A DNA stretch of 64,000 nt from Linnemannia schmuckeri (GCA_029449235.1 JANATG010000002.1:1550001-1614000), one strand, 5' to 3'. Shown: positions 1 to 12,318, numbered from the stretch's first letter. Translations and numbers: made by a program. The notes: generated by a model from the sequence alone, not told the origin.

Positions 1-800
1 ACCAGTGTGCTTAGGATCATGGCGGCCAAACCAAAAATAGCGCCTGCGATAAATAGTCTCATCCATCAGGGACTCAGGCGACCAGGCAAGAAGGTCCTTG
101 CAGTCCCTGACGCTATCCATTTCCAGGGCAATCTGGAGGCCCCCATTGTTGTCGGTCTTGAGTGCGTGTTCAAAGTCGATAAAGGGTTCGAAAGGCCTTG
201 TAGAGCCTGGAGGTTTGCCGTCGACAAGGTGGTTATATGGCGTAATACATTATTTCATATGAAACTACAAGTAACATCTGTGATTCTAACACAATATGTT
301 ATGTCCATCAATAGGTGTACGAATATGCTATGTGTGGAAAGTACCCGGTGAACATGACTATGGACATGCGTTTCATCAAGTCATCAGACCAAATCATGTC
401 CTACGTGTACGACAAAGATCCAGAAGCAATCTTTTGTACCGTCGAGATCCTGTCTGCCGCAAAAACTAAGGGGTTCGAGGACTTTTCAGCCATGCTCGCC
501 CAGCATTGGATGTCAGAATATAAAGCAAGGTACCAGTTTGCTCATAGAATATTTTTCCGGTTCTGAGATGCGAACGGCGCAAACTTTTGAGAACCGTGCT
601 TAATCGTCTGTCTTTTGTTGTGGTGCAAAACGGATAGGGTGCATTGGGCAAAGCTCTGGGAGCATATTCCTGGTATTGTCCCTTACCTCCGCGAGCAAGC
701 AGGACCGCAGCTGGATCAATTTGAGAGCATCCGCCAAAAGTATGATCCACAGGGCATGTTCCTGAACAAGACCTTCGCAGGGGTTCTGGGACATAAGTAA
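1..800 (+). CDS. FAD-linked aldonolactone oxidase (ALO/gulonolactone oxidase type), C-terminal part
   Basis: This is the 3' part of an enzyme that oxidises a sugar lactone (D-arabinono-1,4-lactone or L-gulono-1,4-lactone type) with FAD, the last step towards erythroascorbate or ascorbate. The exons are <1-228, 315-529 and 638-800, joined at GT-AG introns 229-314 and 530-637, with the frame kept across both. Only the C-terminal ALO domain is present. It shows a VYEYA..GK.PVN block followed by MRFIKSS, the HWAKLWE segment (family HWGK-like), and the closing FESIRQKYDPQGMFLN block typical of ALO proteins. The FAD-binding N-terminus lies outside the window. Membership of the VAO/ALO family is firm, but the exact lactone substrate cannot be told from this part. 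Confidence 0.85.
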
Positions 801-1088
801 TAAATCCAAGCGACTGTTGATAGTTGCAATAGACTTTTTTCACGCGTTCTGGTTTTTTCAACGCGTTGTTCGTTTGACTCGGAATCATATTCAGTCATTT
901 TTTATCAGTGGCTTTGCTGTGATTGGCTTTGATCTGGTCTTTGCGTCGCGCGCACGCCCTGTTGTTATCCACCAGAATAGACTCAACGCGGACAACCTTC
1001 ACTCGCACACACTCATCACACCTCAAAACCAACTTTTGCTCAATCTACTTGGCCAGGGACCCTGTTGTCATTGCTGTCCCCTCCGTCA

Positions 1089-4000
1089 ATGGCCCAACCA
1101 GCCTCTCCCCCTCACCACCACCTAGCGGCCCAGGCTCGCACACAAGGATCGCCCATGCCGACGGATGACCGCGAGCAAACCACAAACAATACGCCACAAT
1201 CGCTTTCGAACGGACAAGGACAGAGCCGCATCCCCGGACAAGGCTTTGGTGGTCCTCAGCCTGCTTCACCATGGCTCGACCCGTCATCGCACACACCCCA
1301 CCTCGGACGTCAAGAGCTCAATCATAACCAGAACAGTCCGCAGCAATCCCACTCACCTTTCCCTCCCCCCTTCTTGCATCCAAACTTGGCACACCTGATG
1401 CAGCAGACCCACATGCAGCAAGTGATACAACAACAGCATCAACAGCTCCACGATCCAAGCAAGACTCAACCACCAGGACTTGGAGGTGACTCGTTTGACG
1501 CCCGGCACCCTCAGCAGGAGCGCACATCGGATCAATGGAACTCTCCACAGCGTGCTTCCGATAAGAGAGTCGCGAGCACCAGCGAAAATCCATCTCTTGC
1601 AGGATCGAATATATTAACGCCGGATCACAGAGCTCAGGCTGGTTCTCAGCAGGCAGGAGAGAGACACCAATTCCCAGTAGACCGACACTCGATGGACGCT
1701 CAACTCAGACAAGGAATGTTCCATCCTTTGGCTCAACATCCTCAGTCAATGTTTCCAGGACCCCCAGGATTCGAAGGTGATTTTGGACCACCAGGAATGA
1801 TCCCAATGCAAACACCTAACGGCGTAGTGTTCGTCCCCATGAACAGAGTGACCCCTCCTCCGCCTGGATTTGGCCACTTTCCAGCTCATTCCCCCGACCA
1901 GGAACGACTTGCTTCGCATCAACATCCTGGGCCCCAGTTTCAACCGACACTCCAGCAACAGCAACACTTTCACCAGCAGCAAATGTTCATGCATCAACAA
2001 ATGCTTCGGCAGCAACACCAATTGCAACAGATGTACCAATTCCAAAACGGTCCTCAACATCCTTTGCAACAGGAACAACAACAGCGTCAGCAGCAAATGC
2101 AAGAACAACAAGGAGCTAGCACATCTATGTCCAGCGGAGAGAGCGGACAGGAACAATACCAGCAGCAGAATCATCAGATAAAAAATATCGAGAGCCACAT
2201 CAACCAGCTTTTGTTCCAAGGCGGAGGCACGGATAGATCTCCGCCTGCGCCAGTTGTTGCGGCGCTGGATGGACCTCGACTGACAGTTCAGGAGATCGAA
2301 GAGGCTCAGATTAAGGACCTACAAGGACAATTCCGGCGATTCTCTCTTGGCGACCCAGTTTCCCCACCGCGATCTCGATCGATCCCCTCAGTGTCTGACC
2401 ACATTTCTGGCGAAGGTTTGCAGATTCAAAGCGACCGTGTATCCTCTCAGACGTCGGCGTCGTCTCAGCAGTTTTCTACCATGATCCACAGTCGATTCCA
2501 GGATCCTTCTACTACTCGATACGAACAACCAGTCGATAAGGCGCCATTTTCGGTCAAAGATATTGACTTTTATTCGGACAGGAAGTACGACCCTTATCGA
2601 CCGACCAGTTTTGACCAGATCACAAGAGATGCGAAGGATTTTTGCCAGGAACTTATGCCTAAGCCGGAGGAAGAAACCAGGAAGCTAGCCCTCTTGCAAA
2701 AGTACGTTGGTAGTCATCGTCGTTTAGGAGTAATGCGTTCAGCGTCTCCGCGTGTGGAATTGCCTTTCTAACTCCCACTACCAATTGCGATATAAATATC
2801 ACCGCCACAGGTTGTCCGATATTGCTGTCGAGGTCTTTGGAGAAGCAGAGGTACTGCCATTTGGTTCTAGTGGGAATGGACTCGCGTTGGCCAATGCGGA
2901 CATGGATGTATGTGTATTTTTGAACCCCAAGGAAGGATCGGAGGACGTCTCACCAGTGGAATTTGTCGAACGGATAGGCGATCGGCTGGAGAAAGATCCG
3001 GATTTTGAGAATATTTTGCAGTTAAAACGAGCACGAGTTCCCATTGTCAAGCTCAATCATGTCAATGGGATCGCGTGTGACATTGGGTACCAGAACGACT
3101 TGGCCATTTGGAACACGCGACTTTTGAGGGCTTACTGCAGGGTTGATGAGCGCGTCAGGGACATTGTCGTGATCATCAAGATTTGGGCCAAACGCAGGAA
3201 GATCAACAACCCCTACACCGGATCTCTATCGAGGTGAGTGTGTTTAGTCAAGAATTCATGTTTTACTAACAAGTTGTGCCTGTGGAGCAAATACTTACCT
3301 ACGTATCGCTCTCCCTTTTTTATGCAATCAGTTATGCATATGTTTTGCTGGTCATCCATGTTCTCCAGCGGCAAGGAGTCTTGCCAAACCTTCAGACGAT
3401 AGTCGCAGCAAACGGCAAAGTGCCATTTTGGGATTGTCAAGGATTCAACCGGTACTTTTTTGAGGACATTCCCAACCTTTCTCATTACTGGCAACCTACG
3501 CCAGAGTCTCAACGCCAGTCGATTGGGGAACTGCTCTACGAGTTCTTCCGTTACTATGCCAGCGAATTCCGTTACGCCAACCATGTGGTCAGCATTCGTA
3601 GCGGAGGACTTTTGACTAAGGAGGCAAAGGAATGGACAAAGGATCACACACAACCTCCCCCTCTTCAACAACAACAACAGCAGCAGCAACAAACGTTGGT
3701 ACCATTGTCGGAAGCGCCTGCTAACGACACAGAGCAAGCCCAGTCAGCACCAGCGGCCGACTCTAAGCCCGTTGTCAAGAACAGATATCTGTTCTGTATC
3801 GAAGATCCTTTCGGTAAGTATCGATTACAACTTGATTTTACGTACCTTACCCTCTATGTCTAAAACGTACATTAACTCTGACCTTCACTTGACTCTCTAC
3901 TTCTCCCCTCCAGAACTGAACCATAACGTTGGCAGACCCGTCGATCGGTACTCGTAAGTTCATTCCTAGTCTTTCACTCCAAGTTATTGATGTGTTTATA

Positions 4001-4401
4001 ATATACCCATGACTAACAATGTTTTCATTATGATCTGCCATCATAGACTGTTCACGATCCGAGGCGAGTTTATGAGAGCGGCCAAGATTTTGAGCAGGAA
4101 GGGTGATGGTGTTATTACTAGATTGTGCGTTGAACGAGAGGTGCCGCAACATCAGGAGAGGAACCGCAACGGAAGCGTTGATCAAGGAGACGATCAGGCA
4201 AAGGACAGGCAAAGGCCATCCAGCCCTGACAGCAAAGCAGGATCAAGGAGCTCCTTCTCAACAGGCGAAGAGCGACCGAGAGTTGGATTCCACGAGGCAG
4301 AGTTAGGAAATGATACCGGATCAAGGAAGTCAAGTGGGCGACGGAACTACTACAAGCGCGCGACTATTGGGAGTGAGCCCAGACATTTCAATCGATCATA
4401 G
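1089..4401 (+). CDS. Cid1-type terminal uridylyl/poly(A) RNA polymerase with long Q-rich N-terminus
   Basis: This is a non-canonical RNA nucleotidyltransferase that adds U or A residues to RNA 3' ends, marking them for decay. The exons are 1089-2701, 2811-3233, 3332-3813, 3914-3953 and 4047-4401, giving 970 aa. ATG 1089 is the first ATG of the open frame. Residues 1-470 or so are low complexity, rich in Q, H and P. The polymerase-beta fold has the GSS motif at 556-558 and the catalytic acidic residues D568, D570 and D628. Next come the central domain, the PAP-associated domain (SIGELLYEFFRYYA), a second poly(Q) run and a basic, Ser-rich tail. Family members are usually much shorter at the N-terminus. 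The U or A preference cannot be set from sequence. Introns 3 and 4 flank a 40-nt micro-exon. Confidence 0.88.
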
Positions 4402-4554
4402 TTCATAGCTCACTTTTTGTGTGTTCATTCCCTCCTCCATTTTTGTTTGTAAATATTTTTGTCATTTTTTTTTTTTTTTTTTTTATTTTTCGATGCATAA
4501 AAAATGAGATGCGGGTCATTTCGATAGCCCCAAAAAAAAAGAGCTAAATATGTT
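4402..4554. other. Convergent intergenic spacer with T20 run
   Basis: This short tail-to-tail spacer separates the nucleotidyltransferase and the MFS transporter. It holds a T20 run (4465-4484) and no ORF. The two 3' UTRs must lie close together or overlap. Confidence 0.7.
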
Positions 4555-6471
4555 TTACACTTGGAAGACAAAGTCGAGTCTGTCGTCGCCAACGTCGGTA
4601 GTGGTCTCGTCGTAACGCTTCCAATCCTCGGCGGTCCAATTCTTGGTGGCCAAGGCACGCTTCCGGTTAATGTACAAGAGGTGGTAGCGCTGGAAGATGA
4701 AGAGGGCAATGGTGATGACGAGGGAAGCAAACAATATCCACATTCCAGTCAAAAACCTCGGCGCGTCGTTATTGCGGAAAACATTGGCACCAGCAATGGC
4801 GGTGAGGTTGACGGAGATAATATACATGGCGAGCGCAATAGTGCGTTTGCCGACTGGTGCTGTGTTGCCTGCGATCCAAGCAGCCTAGAAAACAGCCAGG
4901 GAATTCACAGAAGATTTGGGTTAGCATTCGCTAGGTCGAGAACTGCGCGACGAGGCGTGTGCGAAAAGGAGGAGAGGGGCGACTTACGTTCACGGGGTGC
5001 CAGCAAGTAGAGCCACCCATGGCAAAGATAAGGCAGATGTAGAGATTGACCTTGTCAGTATTGAGAGGCAAGAGGGCCAGTCCAGCAACGCAGCACGCAT
5101 AGTAAAATGTGGCTGCAGCACCGTGGAAAGCACGCTCGTTGAACTTATCAGACGAGTAACTGACAAGCGACATGACAGCGAGTCCGAGGAGGAACCCAGG
5201 GATGGTCATTAAGTTGGCCTTGAGTCCGTTGAAACCCAACATCTTCAAGATTAGGGGTGCAAATCCACCGATGGGGGTCGAGGGCAAGAGACCAAAGAAT
5301 CCGATCAGCAGGTTGGGCCAGATGCGGGGAGACTTCACAGCACGCCAGACGTCAGCCTTGGGGACAATCTTCTTGGAAGGGTCGGCCTTAGATGGATCAT
5401 CGCGGATAAGACGGGTGATGGCTATGAGTTCCTGGCGCTCGGTCAGGTAGCCTGCGAAGCGGAGATAGCCACGGGTGGCAGTAGGGCCCTCGGGGAGGAT
5501 AAAGAAGGAGAGGACGCCGACAAAGGTAGTCGCGACTCCCTCAATCAAGAAAAGCCACTTCCAACCAGCAAGGCCGGCAGTTCCACGGAGCTGTAGGATG
5601 AAGTAGGCCAGGACACCGGCACACGAGTTGGCGATGGCGAGGGTGGACCAGAAGATCGACATACGGAGAGCCATCTCCTGGCGCTTGTAGTAGGTGGTCA
5701 GGTAGATGGCGATTCCTGGAATGTAACCGGCCTCAAACATTCCGACAAAGGCGCGACAGATCAAGAAGGTAGCCTTGTTGTGCATCCAGAGCTGGGCAGC
5801 AGTCGCTAATCCCCACAGGACCATAAGGAAAGGAATCTGTTCAAAAAAAATAGCATGTGAGATTTCATACGCGACACGGTATGTGTGATAATCGCTCAAC
5901 TGCTGTGAAGTCGCACAGGCATGTGAATTAAGTGAAACTATTTACCCAGCGATGAGCACCAGCGCGACGAAGAACCAGGTTCGAGGGGATCTCGAAGAAG
6001 CAGAAGAAGAGGATAAAGACAGTTGTACCGAGGGTCATGGTGTTGAGATCGACTCCGAGGTCAACCATGATGTTGTCTGTCAAGGCGTTGGACATGTTAC
6101 CACGGTCCAATTGCAAGAAGAAGACTAAATGATTATCGATAACCAGAAGAAAAGAATAAGGTAAGTTAAAGTGAAGTCTCGTATGTAAAGAATAGTACGC
6201 GCAATGAGAAAAAAAGAGGAAACTTACACATAATACCGATCCAGGAGAGGATCTTCAAATCGAATATCCGAACGACCTCCTTCTCTTCTGCGTCGGTCCA
6301 GGTCAGATCATGGTCGTAGTGAGGGTTCACTTGACCCAACACTCGAAGTTTTTCGTCTGCATAGTCTGCCTGTGTGTGGCCGTTCAGACTTGAGGAGGCA
6401 TCACTTCCTTTGTGTTCGAGATCGACAGGCACGCCGTTGTGTTCATATACCTCTTGTTTCTCAGACGACAT
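4555..6471 (-). CDS. MFS transporter, Dal5-type anion:cation symporter (allantoate/nicotinate/sulfonate permease family)
   Basis: This is a plasma-membrane proton symporter for an organic anion. The exons in transcript order are 6471-6228, 6124-5946, 5836-4988 and 4884-4555, giving 533 aa with the frame kept at every join. The N-terminus is hydrophilic (about 80 residues). It is followed by TM1 with the family's FLQ.LDRGNMSNA block, the GMFEAGYIPG segment of TM4, the GWKWLFLIEG segment after TM6, and a long central loop. Those blocks mark the anion:cation symporter family that includes Dal5, Tna1 and Soa1. A TATAAAA on the minus strand (6702-6708) lies about 235 bp before the ATG. The gene is divergent from a TauD-type dioxygenase, which suggests a sulfonate or related substrate. 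That is inference from context, because substrate cannot be read from the sequence. Confidence 0.88.
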
Positions 6472-6701
6472 GGTTAATATGTACTAGTTGTTGTTGGTTG
6501 TCGAGATAGATTAGTTGGAAAAAGGAGGTGTAGAGAGGTAGGCAGATCCTCAACGGTTGCAAGGAAGAAGGGCTGAAGGAAAAGGAGGGAGGGGTATCAA
6601 GGGGACAGAGTGGAGAGAGAAAGAGAGTGGGGAGTGGGGGAATTTGAGGGTTCAAGTTTTTAGTCCTACCGAGAAATTGGAGGAGGGTGGGCGTCGAAGG
6701 G

Positions 6702-6708
6702 TTTTATA
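6702..6708 (-). promoter_or_regulatory. TATA box of the MFS transporter
   Basis: TATAAAA is read on the minus strand, about 235 bp upstream of the transporter ATG at 6471. Its position and match suit a core promoter, but it is not proven. Confidence 0.45.
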
Positions 6709-9482
6709 GTTTTCTTATTTATTTATTTATTCCAAGCTTCAGTCATTGACGTCTTTAACGACCGAATTTTCGTTAAAGTGCAGCAAATACGAAGTAGGGG
6801 AAGGGATATGGCACCACTGCAACCCAGCCAGGGCAGAAATGGACAAACTATCAATCAGCCTGAAATTAGAGCCGGGACCACACTTCAAAAATACACATCT
6901 TGCACATAGTTCCTTTCCTCTTTGCGCATAATAACAAAAAAAATCCTTAAGACAGCCAAGGGTGCGGATCTCGATTTCCCCCTTTTCATCCTCCTCCTCC
7001 TTTTTTTCTCTGACAGCTTTGTGTGTTTTCATTCAAGGAAAATAGGTCTCGAACGTCCACTTCGGTCTCACTCGAAAGTAAAGACATGAAAGCGATCTGA
7101 AGGCGAAGTTGAGAGTGGATAAACACCAAAATAACAAGAGCTTCCTGGCCTGATCGCGACTATCAACATAGCGATCAACCACTAACTTTTTTCGGGGAAG
7201 AGGGAAGAGGAAAGATGAGCACGTTGTCGAAAACGAAAAGGAAAAACGAGAAGTGTGGTCTTTGAGGACCCGGAAGAAGGGCTAGTGGAAGAAAGGGCAA
7301 AGACGAATCGATGACTTCGCTCAAATTTTGTTTTGTAAGAAAACGTCCGTACACCACTCCATGCGACGGTGGATGAAGATGAAAACAAAAATGAGAATCA
7401 CAAACATAAAGGGCGGAAAAAAGACCCGTGAATGATGTTTATCGTTTGCGACAACAATGACAAAGCGGCTAAAGAACAAAGCACAATCCGGTCCTAGAGC
7501 TCCTGTTTATGGACATGACGAATGGTCAAGTCGGATGGTGCGATAACGTGAAAAGATCTTGGTTTTTTTATCTTTGTGTCCAGAGTGTTAAGTCTGTCTG
7601 TGGCACAATATAACAGAGCGAAGTGAAAAGAAGGAAAGCCTAAGAAATGATTCATCGTATCGAAGATGTGGAGGCAACCAGAGGAAGGGGATATTGTAAT
7701 CATTCCTCCTCATGCTTTCCTGAACAACAGGCGGACAAGGAGAGGGATAAAATAGAAAAGGAGAGAGAGAGAGCTGCCCGACGTTTTTCATTACCAGGGC
7801 GCAACGTGCGTTGACGACATTGACATCCGCTCTGCAAGTTAAGAGGATAACACAAGGCGGGGACCCTTCATTTTCTCAACATGGGCCGATGGTTGTTCAT
7901 GGTGCATGAGTTCCTTTTTAGTTCCTTTTGTTCTCCCTATGATTTATGTAGTACAAACAGCATCAGGGAGGGGATAACAAAAAAAGAGAGAGGAGAAAGT
8001 GACATACTAAAAGCGCCAACACAGTATGGTGCTAAAGAGACTCTGTGTGACATTCGGCTCTAGACGCGAGAAACTGAATTTTGCCTCATGAACCTTGAAA
8101 TGTTGCAATTTCTCACAAACTACGCGTCTTTCTTGGGCTCAATGACCTCTTTTCAGCCTTGATCTGTGCTGTCTGCCTCTCTTTATCCAAACACCGCTTA
8201 ATTTTTATGACGATGCTTCTTGACTTGGTATCTATGCTCCCCCTTCCTTACTCTTCAATTGTCACTCGCACACTCACTCTCCTTCTACTGTGGGTGAGTA
8301 AGAGGGGAATTACTATTTGTCGTTGTAAATAATGACTTGTGGGTTCCAAAACCTGGTCTCTGCTTCGGAATCTCTATGTATGATACAGCCGGTTCTAACA
8401 TACCGGAGTGATCGGCGAAGCAAACTGGCTAGTTCAGGTCCGATCAGCCATGAGTTGTGATAGAGTTGTTCCATCACCAACGCATCGACGGCTAGCGTGT
8501 ACCTTTGGATCTTGTCGCGTTTTCCCCTTTTTTTGTCTTTTTCCTTTTTTCCGACTAAACGACGAATTTTTCTGTTCATATCGGCGGGAAACCTGTTTCC
8601 TACACATCCGTTAATGCCTTTTGCTTTCTGGCTGTTTTATTTTCCGTTACTGGTGCTAACGCATGGTGCACTGTGTCGCCATCCATCTACAACTTGCTGA
8701 TAAAAGTCAAGCCTCTTTCCACTTTAGCCCCCTTCTGCTCTCTCGTGGAGCAAAGGACGCTTTGCTGGACGATGACCCTATTGGTGAGCAAGAGGTGCGA
8801 TTATCTTGTTTTCCAAAGACGACCAATATTTCGTTTTTCATGAGACTCTTTGTGCCATTTGATAATTAGGCGTTGTGTGCGTGGCAGTTTTTTTCTTTTG
8901 TACAAGTCTCCTTTTTGTCTGCAGATGGCACTATCGGCCATCGATGAATCGATACAACATTACTTTCATTCGAAATGTGCACTTATTTTCGGTGGCTCAA
9001 TTGATGCAACACGCCTCAGCCATGTCGCCATTTACCCTTTTTCCGTGCTCAATTTTTTTTCTCTTTCGGACATAAACGTTAAAACTCGTCCTTAATGCAC
9101 TTGGTCCTTGTTCCTTGTTTCGCTCCCAAACGCGTGACTGGTAACATTCTTTTCTTTTTGCTTTGGACCTCTCTCTTCCGCAATCATCGATCGTGGAGAT
9201 CAACCGATAAACAATGTTGTTTCTTTTTTGTCACACAAAGGACCGACTTTTTATACATCACTCTACTCGTTTCTGTTCCTTTCATTGTTCATGGCGTTTA
9301 TCCTTTCATTGTTTTCGCCTTCACCCTCAAGATCTCGTTTTTCAAGACTCTTTTCTTCATCGCCTACACCGGTCGAACTTCTCCTTGTTCTCCCGGACCG
9401 GGTAAATGATCAGTCTGAACAAGTCAGCAAGCAGTCATTGGGCTTAGCAGCAAGACCCTCTTTTTGCAACAAATATCTCAAG

Positions 9483-9490
9483 TATAAAAA
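9483..9490 (+). promoter_or_regulatory. TATA box of the TauD-type dioxygenase
   Basis: TATAAAAA lies about 110 bp upstream of ATG 9594. It is followed by a CA/CT-rich leader typical of fungal 5' UTRs. Confidence 0.55.
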
Positions 9491-9593
9491 CGACCCTGTC
9501 GAATGCATTATCCTCCTTTTTTTCTCTCTCATCATCAAACCAACAAAAACTTCCCAAGAAACAACCAACCAGCCAACAACAACTCTCAACGGA

Positions 9594-10793
9594 ATGGCTC
9601 CCTCCGTCGCCCCCTCTGATAATGTCGTCCTCTCCTCCACCGAGAAGGATGCTTCCCTCGCTGACCGCAATACCTTCGCCACCCGCGTCGCCGGCAAGGG
9701 TGCTGACCCCGAGAAGAAGGCCCTCTTCGCCAGCGTCACCAAGCGCATCGACTACACCCCTAAGATCGGAACCGAGTTGCACGGCATCAAACTCACCGAG
9801 TTGACCGAACAGCAGGCCGATGAGCTCGCTGCCTTCATTGCCGAGCGTGGTGTCGTCTTCTTCCGCGACCAAGAGGACTTGGACCGCAAGGAGCACGTCA
9901 AACTTGGTCAGCGCTGGGGTCCCCTCCACGTCCACCCCCTGGTCCCCCATGACCAGGAGAGCCCCGAGCTTATCGTCTTGGACTCTCGTCTCAGGTATGT
10001 AACTCTTGGCTGTCCTTGATTGATGCTGCAACTTAGACTTGCCTTTTTCCATTTGAAAACCACACGTCCCATCCTAATCATGCCTTCCTTCTGCTCTATT
10101 CATTCAATTAGCCCTCCCGGCCGATACAACACGAACAACTCGTGGCACTCGGATGTCTCGTTTGAGCCCTACCCCTCCTCGTTCTCGATCCTCAAGTTTG
10201 AAGAGATCCCTGAGGCTGGTGGTGATACCATCTGGTCGAACGGCTACCAGCTCTACGACAACCTCTCCCAGCCCATCAAGACCCTCCTCGAGGGCCTCAC
10301 CGCCACCCACACTTCGGACATCTTCCGTGTTTTTCAGGCCAACACCGGCCGCAAGACCTTTGGCAAGCTGAACGACTCTGTCCATCCTGTAGTCCGCACC
10401 AACCCCGTCACCGGCTGGAAGTCCGTCTTCACCAACTCGGTCTTCACTCGCGAGATCAACGGTCTCTCGCCCACCGAGTCCAAGTGGCTCCTTGAGTACC
10501 TCAACGATCTCACTTCCAAGCGTCTCGACTACCAGGTCCGCTTCTCATGGAAGAAGGATTCTGTTGCCATCTGGGACAATCGCTCGACCTTCCACACCGG
10601 CGTCCCAGACTTCCAGCCTTACTTCCGCAAAGGTGTCCGCGTCACCGTCTCTGGCGAGGCCCCTTATTACAATGCTGAGAACAGCGGTACGCAGGCTGAG
10701 GCCTTCAAGAAGACCGCTGAGGCCATCATTGCCAAGCAGGAGAAGGAGGCTGCTGAGAAGTCCAAAGTTGACCCTGCTCTTCAGCTCGCTTAA
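9594..10793 (+). CDS. TauD/TfdA-type Fe(II)/2-oxoglutarate dioxygenase
   Basis: This cytosolic non-heme iron dioxygenase resembles taurine/sulfonate dioxygenase (bacterial TauD, yeast Jlp1). That family oxidises a sulfonate with 2-oxoglutarate and O2, releasing sulfite. The exons are 9594-9994 and 10112-10793, giving 360 aa. The iron ligands are visible: H146 and D148 (NSWHSD) and distal H295 (STFHTG). R306 and R310 sit 11 and 15 residues after the distal His, the spacing of the 2-oxoglutarate and substrate arginines in TauD. The RWGPLH.HP block is also typical. Codon use is strongly C-ending, suggesting good expression. ATG 9594 sits in a CA-rich leader. Related enzymes act on phenoxyacids or other substrates, so taurine/sulfonate is the leading guess only. 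Confidence 0.9.
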
Positions 10794-11181
10794 GCACACC
10801 CCCTACTTTCCCCACCTCTTCTCCATCCATTTCATTCAATATGTACATATCATTACCTCTTTCTGAAAAAAAGTTTGTGTGTGCCATTTCTCTCAAAAAT
10901 AAATCAATACACCTTTTTTTACCTTCATTCATCTGCACTTGCCTGTTTGTGGCTGTGCACTTGTTCAAGAACGAACGAACTGTGACGGAATATAGGAGTC
11001 CAATTAACAAAGATGAAGTTTGGTGGCGTCTTTCTATTTTCGTACTTTGTAGCTGGTAATAATAAAAGATCTTATGGGTATGAAGTCGAATTGTTTGTTC
11101 ATTTTGTAAAGGAAAAAACGCAATTATTTATTCTAATGTAGAAATCGAAAGAGAGAATATGTGTGCATATATGCAGTGTGT
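10794..11181. other. Convergent spacer with AATAAA signals
   Basis: This tail-to-tail spacer lies between the dioxygenase (+) and the oxidoreductase (-). An AATAAA near 10899 can serve the dioxygenase. No ORF is credible here. Confidence 0.6.
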
Positions 11182-12318
11182 CTAGGCAATTTTGATGAGC
11201 AGCTTGCCGGTAGACTTGCGGCTCTCGAGGTCCCAGTGAGCTTGCAGAACCTCATCAAAGGAGTACACTTTATGGATATCGACCTTCAACTGGCTCTTGG
11301 CCAAATACTCTGCAAGCTCTCCATACAGTTCCTCAAACTCCTCACGGGTAGTCATATAGTTATCCAAATCTGTCCACGTCACCTTCACATTCTTGCCCGA
11401 CAAGCGAACCAAAAGAAAAGGAGGAATGATACCACTGGCATGACCATAGAGGACCAATGTGCCCAAACGACGGACAATGTTCAGGCTGGACTCAAACGAG
11501 GCCTGCCCAATGCTGTCCAAGACGGCGTGGACTCCATGGCCATTGGTGAGTTCGTTGACCTTCTTTTGGAGAGCCTCGTAGCCGTTGTTGATGAGGACGA
11601 CGTGTTCGGCGCCGGCGGCTTGAGCGAGGATGGCCTTCTCTTCGGTCGAGACGGTTCCAATGACGTGGGCACCAAGAAGGCGGGCCAGTTGAGTTGCGAG
11701 GAGACCAACGCCGCCAGCGGCGGCATGAATAACGATCCAGTCGCCCCTCTGAACGCTGTATCCTTTACGGACCAGGCCAACGGCAGTGAGACCCTGCAAG
11801 AGAAATGCGGCTCCCTGTAGTGATACAATGAAGAAAGAGAAGAAAAAAGTCGGCGCTTAGTGAGATACTATCTCAGATGAACTTGAGAACTTCATGAAAA
11901 GCAATACATGCATTTGGGTCCTATCGACTTACATCAGCAAGGGAAACATGATCGGGAAGCTTGGCCAAGTTGATAGTGTTGACAGCTACATACTCGGCGT
12001 AGGTGTCATACCCCACGAACGCGACACGGTCGCCAACCTTGAATCCATGCTGCGCTTTAGATCCGACTTCAACAATCTCACCAGAGGCCTCATGACCAGG
12101 GATAAAAGGCGTAACTCTTGAATTGCCACCGTCGACAGGAGGGGGGCTGGGGTGGCTACCCCTGCGCTCAACGACATCGAGATAGTTGACGCCAGAGAAG
12201 GCGACCTTGACAAGGACCTGATCTGGCAGGAAGGTGGGGAGGGGAATGCTTGCTGGCTTAAGACCGAGGCGTCGCCGTGCTGGTGAACTTGGATAGCGCG
12301 TACTGTGGTGCCGACCAT
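11182..12318 (-). CDS. Zeta-crystallin-type NADPH:quinone oxidoreductase, exon 1 frameshifted
   Basis: This is a medium-chain (zinc-free) dehydrogenase/reductase that would reduce quinones or enones with NADPH. Exon 1 is 12318-11933 and exon 2 is 11814-11182. Exon 2 carries the nucleotide-binding HAAAGGVG motif and ends with KLLIKIA. Exon 1 starts normally (MVGTTVRAIQVHQHGDASVL), but the conserved continuation PASIPLP...VLVKVAFSGVNYLD is in another frame from position 12256. One base appears to be missing between 12261 and 12256. With the frame corrected the product would be about 339 aa, the family's usual size. A reading with a 48-nt intron from GTACGC to TTAAG would keep frame but would delete conserved residues, so I do not favour it. 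The cause may be a sequence error or a real lesion. Confidence 0.82.

Larger units (their letters stand above)
6472..9593. other. 3.1-kb divergent intergenic region between transporter and dioxygenase
   Basis: This region holds both promoters: the minus-strand TATA near 6705 and the plus-strand TATA at 9483. The part next to the transporter is CT-rich on the transporter's coding strand (6500-6660), and the part from 8850 to 9400 is pyrimidine-rich on the plus strand. I found no convincing ORF, tRNA or repeat element. A CACGTG (Cbf1-type) site was looked for and not seen. Confidence 0.6.

Noticed and set aside
9228..9593. Upstream extension of the dioxygenase frame to 9228
   Set aside because: The frame stays open upstream of ATG 9594, but the extension is pyrimidine-run sequence spanning the TATA box, so it is promoter and leader.
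12256..12303. 48-nt intron in the oxidoreductase that would keep frame
   Set aside because: It would remove RAIQVHQHGDASVL, which is the conserved family N-terminus, so a missing base is the better explanation.
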